Shown piece after piece: positions 6,450-6,673 of a stretch of 6,673 bases of DNA. The notes under the pieces are model-generated. The model was not told the origin of the DNA. It did no database searches and was given only the letters and a program-made list of their open reading frames with translations. Position 1 is the first letter of the stretch, and every line of letters starts with the position of its first letter. A program made the translations under genes and the position numbers. Source of the DNA: JSC-12 sp033764965 (lineage in GTDB: Bacteria; Cyanobacteriota; Cyanobacteriia; Leptolyngbyales; Leptolyngbyaceae). The stretch spans positions 1-6,673 of the forward strand of contig JANRIN010000230.1 of the NCBI GenBank assembly GCA_033764965.1, written 5' to 3'.

Positions 6450-6473
6450 TTGAACCACAACGTTGTGGTTCAA
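6450..6473. promoter_or_regulatory. Perfect 24-bp palindrome, probable operator of the parA-like gene
   Basis: The arm TTGAACCACAAC (6450-6461) is followed immediately by its exact reverse complement GTTGTGGTTCAA (6462-6473), with no loop. A no-spacer palindrome of this length is more typical of a dimeric DNA-binding protein site than of a terminator, and no long T-run follows. It ends 33 bases before the ATG of the parA-like gene. An autoregulatory operator or a parS-like centromere are the main options. A TTGACT at 6477-6482 follows, but no -10 box is correctly spaced before the start codon. Confidence 0.6.
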
Positions 6474-6506
6474 AAATTGACTTATTCTAATACTTGGGAA
6501 ACTTGC

Positions 6507-6673
6507 ATGAGTCGGGTTATTGCTTTGTTTAACCAGGCTGGTGGGGTTGGCAAGACCTCTCTTGTCAATCAACTTGGCTACATGATTGCTTGTTGTAAGC
6601 GGTTGGATGTGAAGACGAAGAAACGGAGTAAGAAGAAAGGAGATTACTATCAAGTTCTTGTGGTGGATATGGA
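6507..6673 (+). CDS. parA: ParA-like partition ATPase, 3' part outside window
   Basis: The first 55 codons of a P-loop ATPase of the ParA/MinD group are visible; the frame is open at the window edge. These proteins move plasmids or chromosomal loci apart by ATP-dependent binding to the nucleoid, usually with a ParB-type partner that would lie downstream. The start MSRVIALFNQAGGVGKTS gives a Walker A loop at residues 11-18 (K16, T17), and VLVVDM (50-55) is the start of Walker A'. Two points are odd. The signature lysine of the deviant Walker A box (KGGxGKT) is Ala here (A11). Also, the helix-to-strand link carries a basic stretch of about 15 residues (31-46, KTKKRSKKKGD) that typical ParA proteins lack. 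ATG 6507 is the only sensible start before the P-loop, although its ribosome binding site (GGGAA) is weak. The palindrome just upstream suggests autoregulation. Confidence 0.85.
   Translation, partial: MSRVIALFNQAGGVGKTSLVNQLGYMIACCKRLDVKTKKRSKKKGDYYQVLVVDM

Larger units (their letters stand above)
6229..6506. other. Non-coding region between recombinase and parA-like gene
   Basis: These 278 bases hold no credible gene; a minus-strand frame at 6387-6653 has atypical composition and runs into parA. I see no clear rho-independent terminator after the recombinase: CCCC/GGGG near 6402-6418 gives only a 4-bp stem and has no T-run. Short inverted repeats occur, including CCTG/CAGG at 6339-6350 and GAAC-T-GTTC at 6424-6432, and the region ends with the strong palindrome at 6450-6473. 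It probably carries the parA promoter and operator. I recognise no iterons or replication origin. Confidence 0.6.

Noticed and set aside
6450..6473. Palindrome as a rho-independent terminator
   Set aside because: There is no loop and no U-tract, the arms are not GC-rich, and it lies close upstream of a gene start, all of which fits a protein-binding site better.
6387..6653. Minus-strand frame of 88 codons overlapping the parA start
   Set aside because: It runs antisense through the P-loop coding sequence and the palindrome, with no recognisable motif.

Overview
The window looks like cyanobacterial DNA, most likely from a plasmid or other accessory element. The evidence is seven copies of the cyanobacterial octamer GCGATCGC (HIP1), a DUF4058 protein (a family abundant in cyanobacteria), a tyrosine recombinase, and the start of a ParA-type partition ATPase at the right edge. 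No tRNA, rRNA or CRISPR array was seen, and almost every base before the recombinase is coding.

Layout. (1) 1-2899, plus strand: the 3' part of a Cas4-like PD-(D/E)XK nuclease gene, overlapped by four bases (ATGA) by a 736-residue long prokaryotic Argonaute (pAgo). (2) 2939-4967, minus strand: three genes overlapping at their stop/start codons (TGATG, then TAATG), transcribed as DUF4058 protein, then a cysteine-rich zinc-ribbon-like protein, then an acidic helical protein of unknown function. This unit converges on the pAgo with a 39-bp gap. (3) 4968-5121: a divergent intergenic region with tandem 11-bp repeats, an inverted repeat and a 28-bp site laid out like a Xer/dif recombination site. 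(4) 5122-6228, plus strand: a complete tyrosine recombinase with an unusual insertion in its catalytic domain. (5) 6229-6506: a non-coding region ending in a perfect 24-bp palindrome. (6) 6507 to the window end: the first 55 codons of a ParA-like ATPase.

The main point of interest is the nuclease-pAgo pair. The pAgo has recognisable PAZ-like, MID and PIWI regions and a normal C-terminus, but the first aspartate of the DEDX catalytic tetrad reads as Asn (N526), while the other three positions (E567/E568, D592, D712) are present. In the MID pocket the usual Tyr-Lys pair reads Tyr-Tyr (Y463/Y467), directly after an Asp-4 run. My inference is a guide-binding Argonaute with weakened or no slicing activity and altered 5'-end recognition, with cleavage possibly supplied by the translationally coupled nuclease. 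The recombinase (possible dimer resolution) and ParA (partition) look like maintenance functions of a replicon that carries this pair; functional links to the minus-strand trio are unknown.
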